64,000 nucleotides of DNA from Tillandsia leiboldiana (GCA_029204045.2 CM055063.1:35807562-35871561), one strand, 5' to 3'; numbered from the stretch's first letter, positions 1 to 44,330 are shown. The notes: a model not told the origin generated them from the letters alone. Translations and numbers: made by a program.

Positions 1-2742
1 TTGGGAAAAGACTATAAATAGGCCATTTGCTCTTCGGTTTTGGGCTTTTTTCCGAGCCCAAATGCGAATGAGCCCACTTGTAAACTTGATCTTCATCCTG
101 TGCTGGATCTTGTAAAGGAAGCTCAGAATTTTTGGAGGCCGCGGCATCGACGACTTCGGCATCTTGGCGCAGTGTGACGTTTCTTCATTGGTGGCCCATT
201 TTCGTCGCGTTTTGGTCCACAAGGTCCCCAGATCTACCCCAAAGGAATTTATGGACGATTTTTTTGGCATCGGTTTCATGAGAGGTAGGCCTTCAATTTT
301 CATGTTAATCACCTTGCTTCGTTCTGAGTTCTTGGCACGGTTTATGAGGCATCTTTAAACCCCTTTTCTGCTGGTTGTTTTTCTGGACAGTGGAGGCTTG
401 TCGGATTTTTCTCTCTACACTTGGGTATTGGATTTCAACATGTGAGGACTCGAACGATATCTACTCTTCGCGAGGATCGCCGTCGTATTTTTATTGGAAT
501 TTTTGGAGTTTATCTTGCAGGTGGAAATTTCGCATCTTTGGGACTGAAATTTCAGCAGATTCTGTACTTGGATTAATTGTGTTGATTGTAACATTGGACT
601 ATATCTTTGTACCCAGGGGGGGTTGTTTGGGTGTTTTTTGACCCGTTGGACTTGTGGGAATTTGGAGAATTACCGGGTATTTCCAGCTTTTTGGACTTTG
701 GACAGTTTAGCACTTTCAGGTGGGTTGCTTCGCCTCCAAAATCGGTGGACTATTCATTAATTCTATCGTGTAGTAAATCATACATGATTGTTAGATGTGT
801 TAGGAAGCATGTTAGATATAGAGAGCATGTTCTCGCGTTGTTATCATGATCATGTTGATGTATGCTTCCTATCTGTATTAACTTAAGTACCACTATTGGA
901 ACTTGACCTAGCACCCTGTCATATGTTGCATGTGTAACCAGACTAGTAGAAAACCCTCACTTGGGCTAGGTTTATTTATGCTTTAGACATCCACACTTCT
1001 TATTCTATTCCTGGACTTAGGGTTTCTCCTCGCCCGAGTAGTGGGCCGAGTGGTCGGGATTTATTGTTAGTGTGGGATGCATGTTACACTCGTGCTTGGG
1101 AACAGAGTGGAGTCTGGTAGATGTAACTGGTCTTTTATCTATGGCGGGAGCCGTTTGGGTGAACGGTGGTCCCGGATGTCTTGTTTCTCTGTTTATGTGT
1201 CGCCACAGTGTTAGTGGCAGTAGTATACCAGCCTTAGCAGGACCTTGAACCCAGAACCTTTTTGGACACACACATGATTTTAGTCAAGCAATATTTTCTT
1301 CCAAACATCAAAGGGTTGCCGGAGTCTGTTCTTGTCTGATTGGACGAAGGCATTAGCCCTTCGGGGTTTGGGTATAAAAATTTGTTTTCTAACAGTTTTT
1401 CCTGAAAAAACTAAAAATCATTAAAAATGGGTTTTCCTCAAATCAAGATGGTTTTTCAAAAAGCAACTACTTTTAGTCCTCACACCGCATGGGTTTGAGT
1501 GAAAAATGGTTTTCAGTAATAAATGTCACATTTTTCCTGTAAACTTCCCCACTCGAGAGGATTCGAGTGGTTTGGGTTCTAAGGGCTGCCTTTTTCTTTG
1601 GGTCGAGAACAACGAAAGGCTATACCTACAGCCTGTTCTTGTTTGATTTGGGTTGTAGGTTCTAGTCTTTCGGGGTTCCCGGACCTTTTATTGTTATTGG
1701 CTGTGGAGTATACCCAGCTAGTGAGTTTACATGTGGAGTTGATGTTCTTTTTGGGGAGCCGTTGGGTTGACAGCGGTCCCTACTGTTCGAGTGGTTCCTG
1801 TTCGTGAGTTAGAGATGTGATTTGGGTACTGTCGATCTTGTTGATCGTGGATTGGACTATAGCCTGCATGAGCCATATTGAGCTCGACAGAGATGCGCAG
1901 ATACTTTCTTCGGTGGGGTCGCGCCCCTCGAGTGCCACTCCGGAGTTGGGCCTGCTACTTTGCTATCACGACTTGTCGACGCAGTCCCCCTGGCTGGGCC
2001 AGTTTTGGCAGTCACGGACGCCCTACGTAAGTTTGGTCCTCCTTGGATGTAATAGTCGTAGGTGGGCGCAGGTTTGACTGGACCCTATGTGGCAGTCAGT
2101 ATAGATTGGGTGATTATATTTGAGAGATAGTAGATGCATCATGTTTCCATCTGTTCCCCTTCTTGAGCATTTAGATAGAGGCATAGTAGCTGTAGAGTTA
2201 TTTTTCAGCTCTTTTCCTTTCAGTATTGCATTTGTTACTTTATGCCTCTCGTAGACTTAGTGGGCAGACCGTCGGGCTTGTTGGCGGTACCCACTGAGAA
2301 CTACTGTGGGATGTAGTTCTCACACCCGCCGTGGTGATTTTCCCCAGGGACCTCTACTCCTGTTCCTGCTGCTCCAGTTGCTGATCCTGCTGATCGAGGT
2401 AAGGGAGTCGCGAGCTAGATCCCTACCAATCTTCTTCCAGTGAGAGTAGATGTACCCTTTTGGTGATGTACTAGTACTGTCAGTGATTGTGGGATGTATC
2501 ATATACTTTTTACTTTTGAGAGTTTTAGTTATTTTGAGAGACTTATGTTTTGTGAGGACCTGACATGTACTATTTGAGGAGTTGTATATTTATTTCAGTA
2601 GTTTACTTTTCAGCTCTGATATCTGTATAGCTATAGTATCCTTCTTTTTGCAGGTTAGACGCTTCGTCTATACGGGGCTTTCCGTATGGGCGGCGGATCT
2701 GTTGGCGGGTCAGGATCGCAGTTTCGACCCCGGGACGTGACA
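1..2742 (+). mobile_element. Ty3/gypsy LTR, promoter-to-3' part (5' end outside window)
   Basis: The sequence ends in CCCCGGGACGTGACA at 2742. This is the mirror image of the TGTCACGCCCCGGG start of the minus-strand gypsy LTRs at 44331, 52935 and 60070, so this LTR is in plus orientation. The adjacent sequence (gcggatctgttggcggg, then a cgtatgggcggcgg block) also resembles those LTRs. A TATA box (TATAAATA, 13-20) followed by about 2.7 kb of R-U5 matches the arrangement in the other long LTRs here. The block with CCCACTGAGAACT near 2290 and TTCTCACACCC near 2317 recurs in every LTR of this type in the window. No coding region is credible in it. Whether it is a solo LTR or the end of an element cannot be seen. 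Confidence 0.7.
13..20 (+). promoter_or_regulatory. Putative LTR TATA box
   Basis: TATAAATA followed by GGCC lies at the same relative place as the TATA-like boxes of the other long LTRs (28799 plus; 46740 and 62496 minus). Inferred by position only. Confidence 0.45.
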
Positions 2743-3697
2743 TTAAGCAACACTTAATAAGTTATATTGGAAGATCGATTAAGCAATAATCATCGTTAAT
2801 CAATTATTACTTGTAGATTTGTAAGGGATCATAACTCACATAGAAACTGAACTATAATAGGAACAAAATTAAGCTAATGAAATAAACCATCTTAATTTGC
2901 ATATACTATATACCAAGTACTTAAATAACCTACTATATATCTGCATGTGTTTATTCATAGACCACAACAACATATGCCAATGTATGATCCGAATGAAAAT
3001 CTAGAAGATCTTTACAAGTATCGGGAAAGAGATTCTCATGATTTGTACATTAACATTTATGAAAAAATAAATGGAAATTTAATGTGGAAATTAATGGTAT
3101 ATATCTTGTTTTATAATTTTTACCCGTTTCTATCCATACATAAATGTACTATTATGCCTTACTGAGATAATTATATTGCCTGCACCCAGTGTATCCACAA
3201 TATTTTCTAAATTGTTATTTATTTATTTAGACATTAAATTAATAGTCTAAAAAAATCAACAACTCCATTAACGAAGTAAAAAAATTAAAGTTATTTAGTT
3301 TTTTATATGAAAACTTTTGAATGTCATGAATTGATGAAAACATATTCACTTAATTTAGAATTGTTAAAGCTACCACAGATGATACGTACACCGGGTCTAG
3401 GCAATGATTTTTGTATACAAAAATAAAAAAGAGCATAATAACCTTATATTTTTCAAGCCACCCTTTAGGCACGTGACATCAAAGAATTAAGCAAAACGTA
3501 CGCACCATATATCTAGTATAATAAATACATCACAATACCTCAATAATTAGGATGTTATGTTATATATATATATATATATATACATGCCTTCTTATTTCCT
3601 CTAGTTTATTCTCTCTCTCTAAAAAGCTAACGTATCCCAAGAGGAACAAAGAAGAAGAAGAGCAATTGACGTTCGATCTCTCCACTAGCTGGGTTAA

Positions 3698-3769
<72 letters not shown>

Positions 3770-3908
3770 AGAGGAAACCATAAATTTATAATATCACCTA
3801 CTTAATTACACCATGATCATTGTTGTAGGTTACTCGATCTAATAAATCATTTACTAATTAGTTAATATTCTCTTGTACATTTTTGCAGATGCTGCTGCAT
3901 ATAAATTA
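2743..3908. other. Intergenic and upstream region of the polygalacturonase gene
   Basis: AT-rich DNA with no supportable gene. It contains an (AT)n run at 3562-3581 and a long (CT)n tract at 3698-3767, probably in or near the 5' leader. A good 3' splice-site sequence (tttttgcag) ends at 3888, 20 bases before the start codon, so the leader may contain an intron. A 6-codon upstream ORF (3889-3909) begins right after it. Confidence 0.5.
3698..3767. repeat. (CT)n microsatellite upstream of polygalacturonase
   Basis: About 35 uninterrupted CT dinucleotides lie 140 bases upstream of the start codon. CT-rich leaders are common in plant genes. The apparent ORFs across it are repeat artefacts. Confidence 0.9.
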
Positions 3909-3909
3909 A
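3889..3909 (+). CDS. Possible 6-codon upstream ORF overlapping the polygalacturonase start
   Basis: An ATG at 3889 opens six codons ending in TAA at 3907-3909. The last A of that stop is the first base of the polygalacturonase ATG (TAATG). This is the geometry of a reinitiation uORF. It follows directly on a candidate 3' splice site, so it would be in the mature leader if that intron is real. No evidence of translation. Confidence 0.3.
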   Translation: MLLHIN

Positions 3910-4485
3910 TGGGTCATCTCCAAAATAAGCTTCTTCGAATTCTCATCACCCTTCTCATATTCTTCTTCCACAACTTCTTCTCTTGTGGCTACTCTAGCCC
4001 CATTAATATTAACATTAATCCCTACTACTACTCTCTCAATACTGAGGCTCCTAATTCATATGACACCATTAACTATGGCATGGATTATGATTCCCTTCCT
4101 TACCAAGTAGATGGTAGTAGCGCTAGTCCGATGTCTCCGAAGAGAGTTTTCGACGTCCATGACTACGGTGCCAGGGCGGACGGAACGACCAACGATCGCC
4201 ACGTACGTATCATAATATTGATCTCGATATATATATATATATAATATAATATTGCTACGTACGTTGCTTTAATGGTATCTCAAAGCATGTTAAACAGTAA
4301 TGCTATATATTTTTTTTTACTTCCAATTATCAGGCGTTTTTGAATGCTTGGAACGCGACGTGCTCGTCGTCGGATTCGGCGATATTCCTAGTGCCTGAGA
4401 GCAAAACTTATCTCCTGAAGCCACTAGTATTCTCCGGCCCATGCAAAACTACTCATGTTACTGTGATGGTGATGAGAAACAAATA

Positions 4486-4579
<94 letters not shown>

Positions 4580-7312
4580 AACTTTATTTCTTATGTTATT
4601 TCTTAGACATGAATATATAAAAATTAATTAATTTGTGGAAAAAAATTTGTGTGTATTAGATAAGAGGAACACTTGAAGCTTCCAAGGACCGATCCGATTG
4701 GCCGAACGACGAAATTAGGAAGCATTGGATTAAATTCGAGAGGGTAAATAACCTGCGAGTGCAAGGTGGTGGAACGCTCAATGGAAATGGTAATATTTGG
4801 TGGCAAAACTCTTGCAAGATCGATGAATCTCTAGTATGTAAATTTTCCCTCCGATTTCGAATTATTCAAGAAGTAATTAATTTTTCTTTTTGTATTATAT
4901 CAATTATGATGTTGTTTTTGTTTAACTTTTCAGCCCTGCGTTCATGCGCCGACGGTAATAAATAATTAATTAATCCTGAATTTTTTTTTATAATTTGCTA
5001 TATAGTAATTTATTTGATCATTCATATAAGGATTTTATAAGAAAATGCTAATGATCGATGCTTTGTGCGTAGGCTTTGTACTTCTACCGGTGCCAAAACT
5101 TGAGAGTGGAGAACATTAGGCTAAGAGATAGCCAACAAATTCACATGATATTCGCATATTGCACCGATGTCGAAGCCTCTGAGCTAACCATCACCGCACC
5201 CGAATGGAGCCCTAACACCGACGGAATTCACGTCACGAGCACCACGAATGCACATATACACCACTGTTCGATAGGGACCGGTACGAAATCTTGTCCTTTC
5301 GATGGACCAATATATTTTAATTGTAACTAGCTAGCTAGATCAATGAGTATATATGTAATGTACATTTGTTTTAACTTATGTTAATTTGCTTCTCAAACAA
5401 ATTTAATTAATGCATGCGCAGGAGATGATTGCATCTCAATCGTTAATGGTTCAAGAAATATAAAGGCTACAAACATAGTTTGCGGTCCGGGCCACGGAAT
5501 TAGGTGATCTCATTAAATATTGCAATTCCAAGCTTTATAATTGTAAATAGGATCATAAATTTAAGTTTGTGGTCCGGGTCACGGAATTTGGTGCTCTCAT
5601 TATTCTAATTAATAATTCCGACCTATATAATTGTTTGTGGGATCACAGATTTAACATGGGACTGATCCATCACCAATACGAATCCTAATTAATGATTGAT
5701 TTTCCCTTAATTAATTGAAATTTTTTATGTTTGTGATTGATTTGGTGAACAGCATAGGGAGTTTAGGAGCTAACCACTCGAGAGATCATGTGTCCAATGT
5801 GATTGTCGACAATGCCATGTTGAGGGGTACAACAAATGGAGTGCGCATCAAAACTTGGCAGGTAATAATTAAAATGATAATTATTAATTAAGTTTGTTTT
5901 TGGTCTCTTTGATCTTAGGTTTTTACAGTGATAGTTATGTTCCTTAGTCAAATTTTCGAAACCAATGGTGACCTCTGTAAAATAGGGATAGCACTTCTTT
6001 TAAGAAAATCACATAGAATTATGAGTCGGCTGAAATGCTTGCTTTTAAAAGTAAAGTTTAATAATGGGACATTCAAATTGATGATGTGCTTCATTAGATA
6101 TAATTTATACAATTAAAAATATCTAAAAACTAAGATATGTTTAGTAGCTAGTGTATGTTTTTTTATTTTTTCTCTTTGAAAAGAATAAAATAAATTTTTT
6201 TATATGATCAAAATGTGTAGTAGTGAATAGTGGATTGCTTATAACCTTTTTATTCAAAGTGTTTATTTGGAAATAAAAAATTAAAGCTTGAAAATAATAT
6301 TTTTTGATTCAATTTATTTTTAAAACAAGTTGTCATCTACCACTCAACTCAACTGTGATGCATTATAGGCTAGCCCACTATAATAATAATAAATAAAAAA
6401 TTTTCCAACACATTAAATTATATAGAACTATTGTTTTAAAAAATAAATAAATAATAACAAGGTTATCATCAACGGAGGCCTAAATTTTATGATTTTTTTT
6501 ATGTGATTTGCTAATGATCAAAAGGTCTTAATATTAATAATTGTAAGGGTTGATATGCGACACTTGCAAATTTAACAATATAAAAATATTTAAATTAGAC
6601 AAAATTTTAATTAAAATATTTTTAAACTATTTAAAATAAGATCAGTACGTATATTTTAAAATTCTAGTGTCTTATCATCATTTGTTTTTATATTTTATTT
6701 TTAACTGTCAATTTTTAAACCACTCGATCGCTAGATAAATAGTATCTAAAGTTTGTCAAATTTAAATTTTAGAAACTTTAAATACTCTCAATCAAGCCTA
6801 TCAAAGCCAATCTTATGTTTGGAAGTTCAGTCATCATCATCATCGAAATGTAAGAGAATCCAACTCAACTCTAGAACTATAAATATGAGAACACTAATAA
6901 GTAACATATGGTTTTTATTTATATTTGTAAATCACCTGAATTTCTCTAAAGTGGTAAGACACGTAAAGGGGGAGAGCAAGGTCTAGGGTTTGAGTCTAGG
7001 GATGGCAACAGGGCGGAGTGGGGCATGGCATGGGTCCCCTTCTCTTATTCGGTCTCCGGCAACAAAGGAAAAGCCCTATCCATCCCCACCCCTACAGAGA
7101 CCCGTAGATTTTTTAAAATAATCCTAAACTAATTTTTTATTTAGAATGTTAATAAATCTAATCTAATTTTAGTTCAAATCATTTGAATATCCATTAATTA
7201 AATTTATTTTTTACTCTTTTGTCAAATTACTAAAAAATGTATAGCAATCAAATATTATTTGATTAATATATTATATAAAAAATTAAATATGGTTAAAATA
7301 TTTGATTAAAAT

Positions 7313-7349
<37 letters not shown>

Positions 7350-9221
7350 AAAGGATCAAAAATAGAATTCTATATTTAATAAATAAATTAAGAACTATAT
7401 ATAATAATTTACGGATATTATTTTGCGGGATGACGAATTTCGCAAGCCAGGGACAAGGCCGTCCGGGCTGGCCTGATAACTGCAAGCAGGAAGAATGTTC
7501 GATTAGCGAAATATACGCAGACATGTAAAATTCGTCAAGTTATGCAAAAGCACAAACTAACCTTTTAGTTGTCAAACAAACATGCATATTTGAATGATTT
7601 TTATGCTCAAGTTCTAACTAGAAACCTTAAAAATCCATATGAGCCTGGCCTAACTAAAAGTGCCTAATTTTGTCATAAACTTCAATGGAAGAGTGAAAGG
7701 AAGCAACACATAGCAACTTTTAAGTTCCCTTCTAATATATTATTACTTTGAAATAAAACAAGTAGATGGAATACATTTTCCCAGCAAATTCGTGGAGAGC
7801 TTTCAGAATCTTCCCATTCTTTCTTCAAGATCAACTAGTAAGATGAAATGCATGCAAGGAATGCATGAATCTTTGACTCAATGATATAGATCGTGAGAGG
7901 AAAAGGAACCGGAACATGCATAAATCTCGGTTAGATTCGTAGATAAGAGTTGTAGCGGAAAACAAAAACTGTGAACAAAAGATATTCTCGATTATTTAAG
8001 GAATTGTACATTGTTTCTGTCGATTTAGGGGATCTGGTATAGAAGAAATTTCATGACTACATGAAGCTACTTAAACAAATAATTAGGGCCTCCATGAGAT
8101 GAAGAGGACAACATATGCTTAATCTCATGCTAGAAGAATGTGCGAAATAGAGATTGGTTATAGTCTAACAATGATATTAATGCCCCTAAGCTTCCATTTA
8201 GCTCCACTATAGCACATTATGAATACTACAATGGAGAAAAACAAAAAGGGCAATAATTGAAAAGAAAGATAAGGAGGGGAGAGAAGACTGAAAGAAATTT
8301 CCTTCAAAACAGCATTCTTATATTGTAAGAAACATATTTGCATGTTTGGATGAATGTATCCAGTTTGTCTGTACACTGACAAATGCATAAACAACAAACA
8401 CTCACATATATAGAGAAACAGATAATCACACTTTTAAGATCATAATAACATCATAAACAATAGAAATGTCAAAGTACGTGCCATAAAGTCTCATGTAAAA
8501 TACCAAAGTTTCTAGTTCATATCAATCAAACTGAAATACAAGCTAAAAGCACCTTTCTGTGTAAATAAAATTATTATGTCTAAGACAAAGTCAAGATAGA
8601 TAGGCTTAAATGTCTATCAAGTGTGGCAGATAATATTAGGTTCCATTGGAATTACTCGAAATGGATACCTGTGAAGTAAACTGCAGCATTGTAGAAATTT
8701 CAGCAGGTTACAGGTTACAACCTCCACGTACTCAAATTAGTAATTTTCGTCCTTTTTGCTATGTAATTTTATTTATGTATAACTTTCTACTTTGATGCAT
8801 AGGGAGGACGAGGACATGCAAAAAACATAATTTTCAAAAACATATACATGCATAATGTCTCCAATCCTATTATCATAAATCAGAACTATTGCGACTCCAA
8901 GATACCATGCCATGAACAGGTAACAACTTATAGCAAGAGTTTCCTATCATTTTGATAATTGATGAAGTCTACTCATAAGTTCGTAATCTTCCTTTGATGC
9001 AGAAATCAGCTGTTGCTGTAAGTCGAATCCTTTACAAAAATATCAAGGGAACTAGTGCTTCACAAGTAGCTCTGAAATTAAATTGCAGTAAAAGTGTTCC
9101 ATGCCATGAGGTAGTGTTACAGGATATTTCTTTGAAAGGAGAAGGTGGAATTCCTATCCATAGTTTGTGTAGGAATGTTAAATGGACTGGAATTGGAAAT
9201 ATTTATCCTACTTGTTCTTGA
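3909..9221 (+). CDS. Polygalacturonase (pectinase), glycoside hydrolase family 28, 9 exons
   Basis: Secreted enzyme expected to hydrolyse alpha-1,4-galacturonan in pectin of the cell wall. Exons: 3909-4202, 4334-4468, 4660-4833, 4934-4954, 5073-5280, 5422-5503, 5753-5861, 8803-8919, 9003-9221. All introns are GT-AG and the joined frame is open for 452 codons plus stop. The N-terminus has a hydrophobic signal-peptide stretch (LLRILITLLIFFFHNFF). The four GH28 signatures are present: SPNTDGIHV (exon 5), TGDDCISI (exons 5/6), GPGHGIS (exons 6/7) and GVRIKTWQ (exon 7). The catalytic Asp residues, the His and the substrate-binding RIK are all intact. Exon 4 is only 21 nt and encodes PCVHAPT. Intron 7 is 2.9 kb and contains repeat remnants. 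The ATG at 3909 was chosen because no upstream in-frame ATG exists and the signal peptide follows it. It is probably functional; whether endo- or exo-acting is not decidable. Confidence 0.93.
4489..4575. repeat. (TA)n microsatellite in polygalacturonase intron 2
   Basis: About 43 TA units fill the start of intron 2, between exon 2 (ends 4468) and exon 3 (starts 4660). Likely length-polymorphic. Confidence 0.9.
4934..4954 (+). other. Polygalacturonase micro-exon 4 (21 nt)
   Basis: Flanked by ttttcag and gtaata, it encodes the seven-residue PCVHAPT segment. This corresponds to the PC..APT stretch of the family just before the ALxFY motif that opens exon 5. Skipping it would keep frame. Confidence 0.85.
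5862..8802. other. Intron 7 of polygalacturonase with repeat remnants
   Basis: A 2.9-kb intron with a GT donor at 5862 and an AG acceptor at 8801-8802. It holds a tRNA-like SINE-like patch near 6950, a GC-rich repeat-like patch at 7000-7110 and an (AT)n run near 7319-7346. I found no coding exon that would extend the enzyme; the flanking exons join in frame. Confidence 0.7.
6944..7000 (+). repeat. Possible tRNA-derived SINE head
   Basis: TAAAGTGGTAAGAC resembles a Pol III A box. About 35 bases later GGTTTGAGTCT resembles a B box (GGTTCGANTCC), as in plant SINEs. The 3' end and target duplication were not identified, so this is tentative. Confidence 0.3.
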
Positions 9222-9526
9222 TAGGTCAATGTTCAGAAAATAGAAAAACACTATGCTAGTTAATGAATGTTATTGCCCTACTTTCGAGTCTTCATATTTT
9301 ATGTGCAGTTATATGAAAAGCAGCATCTTTTTTTTTTTTTTTTTTTTTGTTCATTTAATGTTTCTCATTTGATGTTAATATCCTATCTCCCACTTCATCA
9401 TAAGAGTAAGACATCCCTAAATAAGACATAAAGTAACAGATGATGGATTTATCTGATCCTTATGTAGGACATTCAATGAATGTCCTTTTTCAGTTGTTGT
9501 GATCCTCATTAAAAGAAACAACTGAA
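9222..9526. other. 3' flank of polygalacturonase
   Basis: AT-rich, with a T19-type homopolymer near 9329. No gene seen; it presumably includes the 3' UTR. Confidence 0.5.
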
Positions 9527-9880
9527 GGCCTCATTTGGCATCATTGCTGGTTTTTCTTTTATTTAAAACATGAATTCTATACAATTTGATATACCAGCAA
9601 AAAGATTTTCTTCTTGTTGTCATAATTGTGAAATAGTTTTTTCTTGTTGTTATGATTAGTTTGGCTAGCAATGCACTCTCGCGAAGTGATTAATAAAAAC
9701 GGTAAAAAAAAAAAATCTCACAAGTTAAAAAAAAAAAAAAGTCACTTATACTTTTTTTAAAAATTGCCAAACAAATATCCTGGATGTAAAGATTGCATCG
9801 GTCCATCATTCCCTCCTACACTACTTCATGTAGAAATCCTACTTAAAAAAAACCAAAAAAACCGAATACCAAACAAGGCC
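9527..9880. mobile_element. MITE-like element with terminal inverted repeats
   Basis: The left end GGCCTCATTTGGCAT and the reverse complement of the right end (GGCCTTGTTTGGTAT) match at 13 of 15 bases. They enclose 354 bp of AT-rich, non-coding DNA. No clear target duplication is visible, so the family is not assigned. Confidence 0.5.
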
Positions 9881-10794
9881 CAATCATCAAAGACTAATGA
9901 AATATCCAACCACTCAATGCTGACTTAGAATGTATGCGATTTTTTCGCCACATAGAGTATCTTAATTTATAGTATAAATGTAAGAATATAATACAACTAT
10001 CTACTGATGAAACCATTATTCTTAGACTACTACAGAGGAAAGAAAATGGAAGGCACATAGAAATTGTATCAAGAGCTTTATCAGACAAACATTAGCATTC
10101 TTAACTGGTACTGTTCAGAGAATAAAAAGTAGATTCTGAGTAAAATGTGCCTCACCTTCAAACATAAACAAAGTGGTGTTGCTTATGTAAGAAGAAAAAT
10201 ATCTAGATGCACCAACTAAATAGAATGACTCTTAACCAAGTGAAGCATACAAAGGGTGGAGACGTCTTCAAACAACAAGCCCGGCAATTCTAAACATAGC
10301 ACAAGAGCACTCAGATAAATACAACCATAAGAATTCATCTCAACAAGCAGCCCGATCGAAAAGAAAAATCCATTTATTATAATCTTCTAAATCAATTTTC
10401 ATCACGTAATTGTTACATTCAGATATGAAGCAACCTTAAATTAATATACATTTCATGTGTAAATCACAACAGAAAAATGTTGTTGTTACAAATTGCATCT
10501 ACTCTTCCTATAAAATTGAGTGGCACAGCTTGCAAAGGAAGCAAAATAATATTAAATGAGCATCCCAGGGAACATGTACCTGTCTTTTGGAGAATCCACA
10601 CTTTATTCTGCACAGTAGCAATTGCTCTTGAAGACAATCTTGACATGCCAGAAACAGAATTACAACTGATTCAGTAACACAAGTTTGGCTGCGCCTCCAT
10701 AAGTAGAGAACTTTGGATACTCTTCAGTTTTAGCTCAAGTTCCACTACGTTCAAATGGTGGCAAGTTGACGACTTCAGCTAACAAAATGAGGCT
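9881..10794. other. Intergenic; includes 3' UTR of the PHD gene
   Basis: No supportable ORF. The portion next to 10795 is the expected 3' UTR and polyadenylation region of the minus-strand PHD-finger gene. Confidence 0.5.
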
Positions 10795-42140
<31,346 letters not shown>

Positions 42141-42234
42141 GGGACGGGATTTAATCGCGCGCTTCTGTGATAAAATTTGAAAATTTCTAGAGAGGAAATT
42201 TTGAGGAATAATTAGAATACAAATAATAATAAAA

Positions 42235-42273
<39 letters not shown>

Positions 42274-42712
42274 TAAGAGGGGAAAATATAAGGGTGTGAA
42301 ATTAGGGCGAACCAGGGAACGGGGTGTGGGGGAAAGGTGATGGGGGGAACGTGGGAGGGGGTTATACGCAAAAAATTGAGGGTGCGGAATGGGGAGATTG
42401 ATGAGTATTTTATTTATTATATTATATCTTGATGATGAAGATGTGCGGGGAGATACAGATTCATCAGAGCCGTTGATCAAAGGGATATTATGACTTTATG
42501 GAATTGTGATTGTGCGGGTTAGGTGTGAGGGTTTAATGCGGGAAGCCCAAACCAAACCGAACTAAAAACCATTTGATTTGGTTTATTTAGTGTTTGGTTT
42601 GGTTCAATTTTAAAATTATATATTATAATTTTTAGCTTTGGTTGAAATTTTTTAAATAGAACCAAATCGGAAATCAGATGGTAAATTATAAAATAAAATA
42701 ATATTTATTTAT
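42141..42712. other. Promoter region of the PHD gene
   Basis: Upstream of the minus-strand ATG at 42140. Contains an (ATA/TAA)n run at 42239-42272 and no clear TATA box that I would assign. No ORF with support. Confidence 0.5.
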
Positions 42713-42944
42713 AGAGTCCGGCTATTATACTATCGATAGAACCCAGCATTTAGTGCTATCAAGTTTTCTATTCTTATATCAACTCATTTGATTATTTTCA
42801 TCCGTTAGATTTTATTATTTCTCCAACCACCCATTAAACCCAAGAGACACACTATCATCTCAACAACACATCTTTAAATTCAACGGTTAAAAACTTAATA
42901 GCACCAATAACTTGGTGCTATTAATAACATTCCAGCCTAGCTCT
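42713..42944. mobile_element. hAT-type MITE with 8-bp target duplication
   Basis: TIRs are AGAGTCCGGCTATTATACTA and, as reverse complement of the right end, AGAGCTAGGCTGGAATGTTA; matching continues to ATAGNACC. Perfect 8-bp duplication TTATTTAT at 42705-42712 and 42945-42952. 232 bp, non-coding, about 570 bp upstream of the PHD start codon. Confidence 0.85.
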
Positions 42945-43074
42945 TTATTTATACATATATAATATTATTTTATATTTTTTAATTGAAAATATTATTTGAT
43001 ATATAAATAAATTTATATAAGCAAATTTAGACTTAATTGATATGCATCAATAAATAATTATGATGCAATATATC

Positions 43075-44116
43075 TGTTGGGGCCGAAAATGTCGCGCTGA
43101 CTGTTGACCGAGTTCGATCGTCGATTGGCTCCGTGAAGGTGACCCTCTAAATGTGACGCACATGTGCCAATGGATCAAGCAATCGGGCCGAGGAGGGATC
43201 CGCTCAACCGAGTTCTTCTGAATCAACTCTCGCAACCGTCCGCCTTAGATTAGTTGAATCGAAATGTTGAAGTAAAGAGTGTTCAGCCTAGAGTAGTCGA
43301 ACCGGGATATAGAGACAAAAATTTGACACGACTAAATAGCCGATTAGGAATTATATTGCTTGGAGTGGGACTACAAGAGTAACAAAAACCAATTACTAGT
43401 TAATCTGCTCCTAGAAAATACGGTAAAATTATTTAGGAAAGCAATAAATGCAGGTATTGAAAAGTATGAAATAGCAGGGGTGGTCTTGGCTTACGAGGTT
43501 GCATGATCCCTTTTTCTTTGATGGTTCGGGTATTTATACACTTCTGAATCATGCGTATAATCGTCGACTTGAATAATCGACGTGATTTGGGATGAATTAT
43601 CATTAATTACTCAACTACTTCTTTTTGAGTAAAACATCCTCAAATAGGATAGTAGCCAATTTTTCGTCCAATTTCATCACCTTATCAACGCGCTAAAACG
43701 TGATTTTCGGCGCTTTCCAATGCTGGGCGTCGCTTGCTGTTCCGGAGTTGGTTACGAGATTCGCACCCACATCTCGCACTCCTCATTTCATAGTCTTTCC
43801 TTCTTCGGCTTGAGCAACCGAGAATTGACTCTGCCTTCGCCTACTTCATCGCTCGACTGGGGTGGTCTGATGTTCATCTTCGGCCGAAGTCGATCCTGGA
43901 TGAGACAGTGATCTTCTTGCTCGGCAGCTTTTCCTGTCGGCTGATACATTCGGCCAATGGTGTGCGCCATGTGCCACACTTTCACGTGACTGAGGTCGGT
44001 CTTGATCAAGACGCGAATCTTTCTCTTTCAACTTATCCTCCTATCGGCAGATGCCTTTAGCCGATGGTAGGTTCCACGTGTCACCTCCTCAGGTGACGAA
44101 TTTTTTGGTCTCAACA
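43075..44116 (-). mobile_element. Probable LTR (1.04 kb) of an older retroelement, minus orientation
   Basis: Begins TGTTGGGGCC and ends GGTCTCAACA (TGTTG/CAACA termini). Next to the right end, the minus strand reads GCCGAGGGGGTAT, a good polypurine tract directly before TGTTGAGACC. That makes this the 3' LTR of a minus-strand element. Left flank ATATC and right flank ATACC differ by one base, which does not matter if the right flank is internal sequence. Confidence 0.5.
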
Positions 44117-44330
44117 ATACCCCCTCGGCAATCGCCTGATGTGTCGTTCGGGCGATTTGTCGAAGTTGAGTCAAACTTCTAGCGCAGATAACGATTGTCC
44201 AACTATCATCCCTATGTTCTTGTAAGATATTTGCTCACTGCCCGAGGGATTCGTAAACAGGTGCTGATCTTCCTCGATTTTCGGCAAAACCATTCTCCGT
44301 CGTTTCTCCAATAAATGCTGTTGGGTTATA
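44117..44330 (-). mobile_element. 3'-terminal internal remnant of the older LTR element
   Basis: Starts with the polypurine tract (44117-44130) and is cut at 44330 by the insertion of the Tekay-like element. No domain is recognisable in the 200 bp. Confidence 0.4.

Noticed and set aside
3873..3908. In-frame upstream extension of polygalacturonase
   Set aside because: It opens at a non-ATG codon and overlaps a good 3' splice site; the ATG at 3909 leads straight into a signal peptide.
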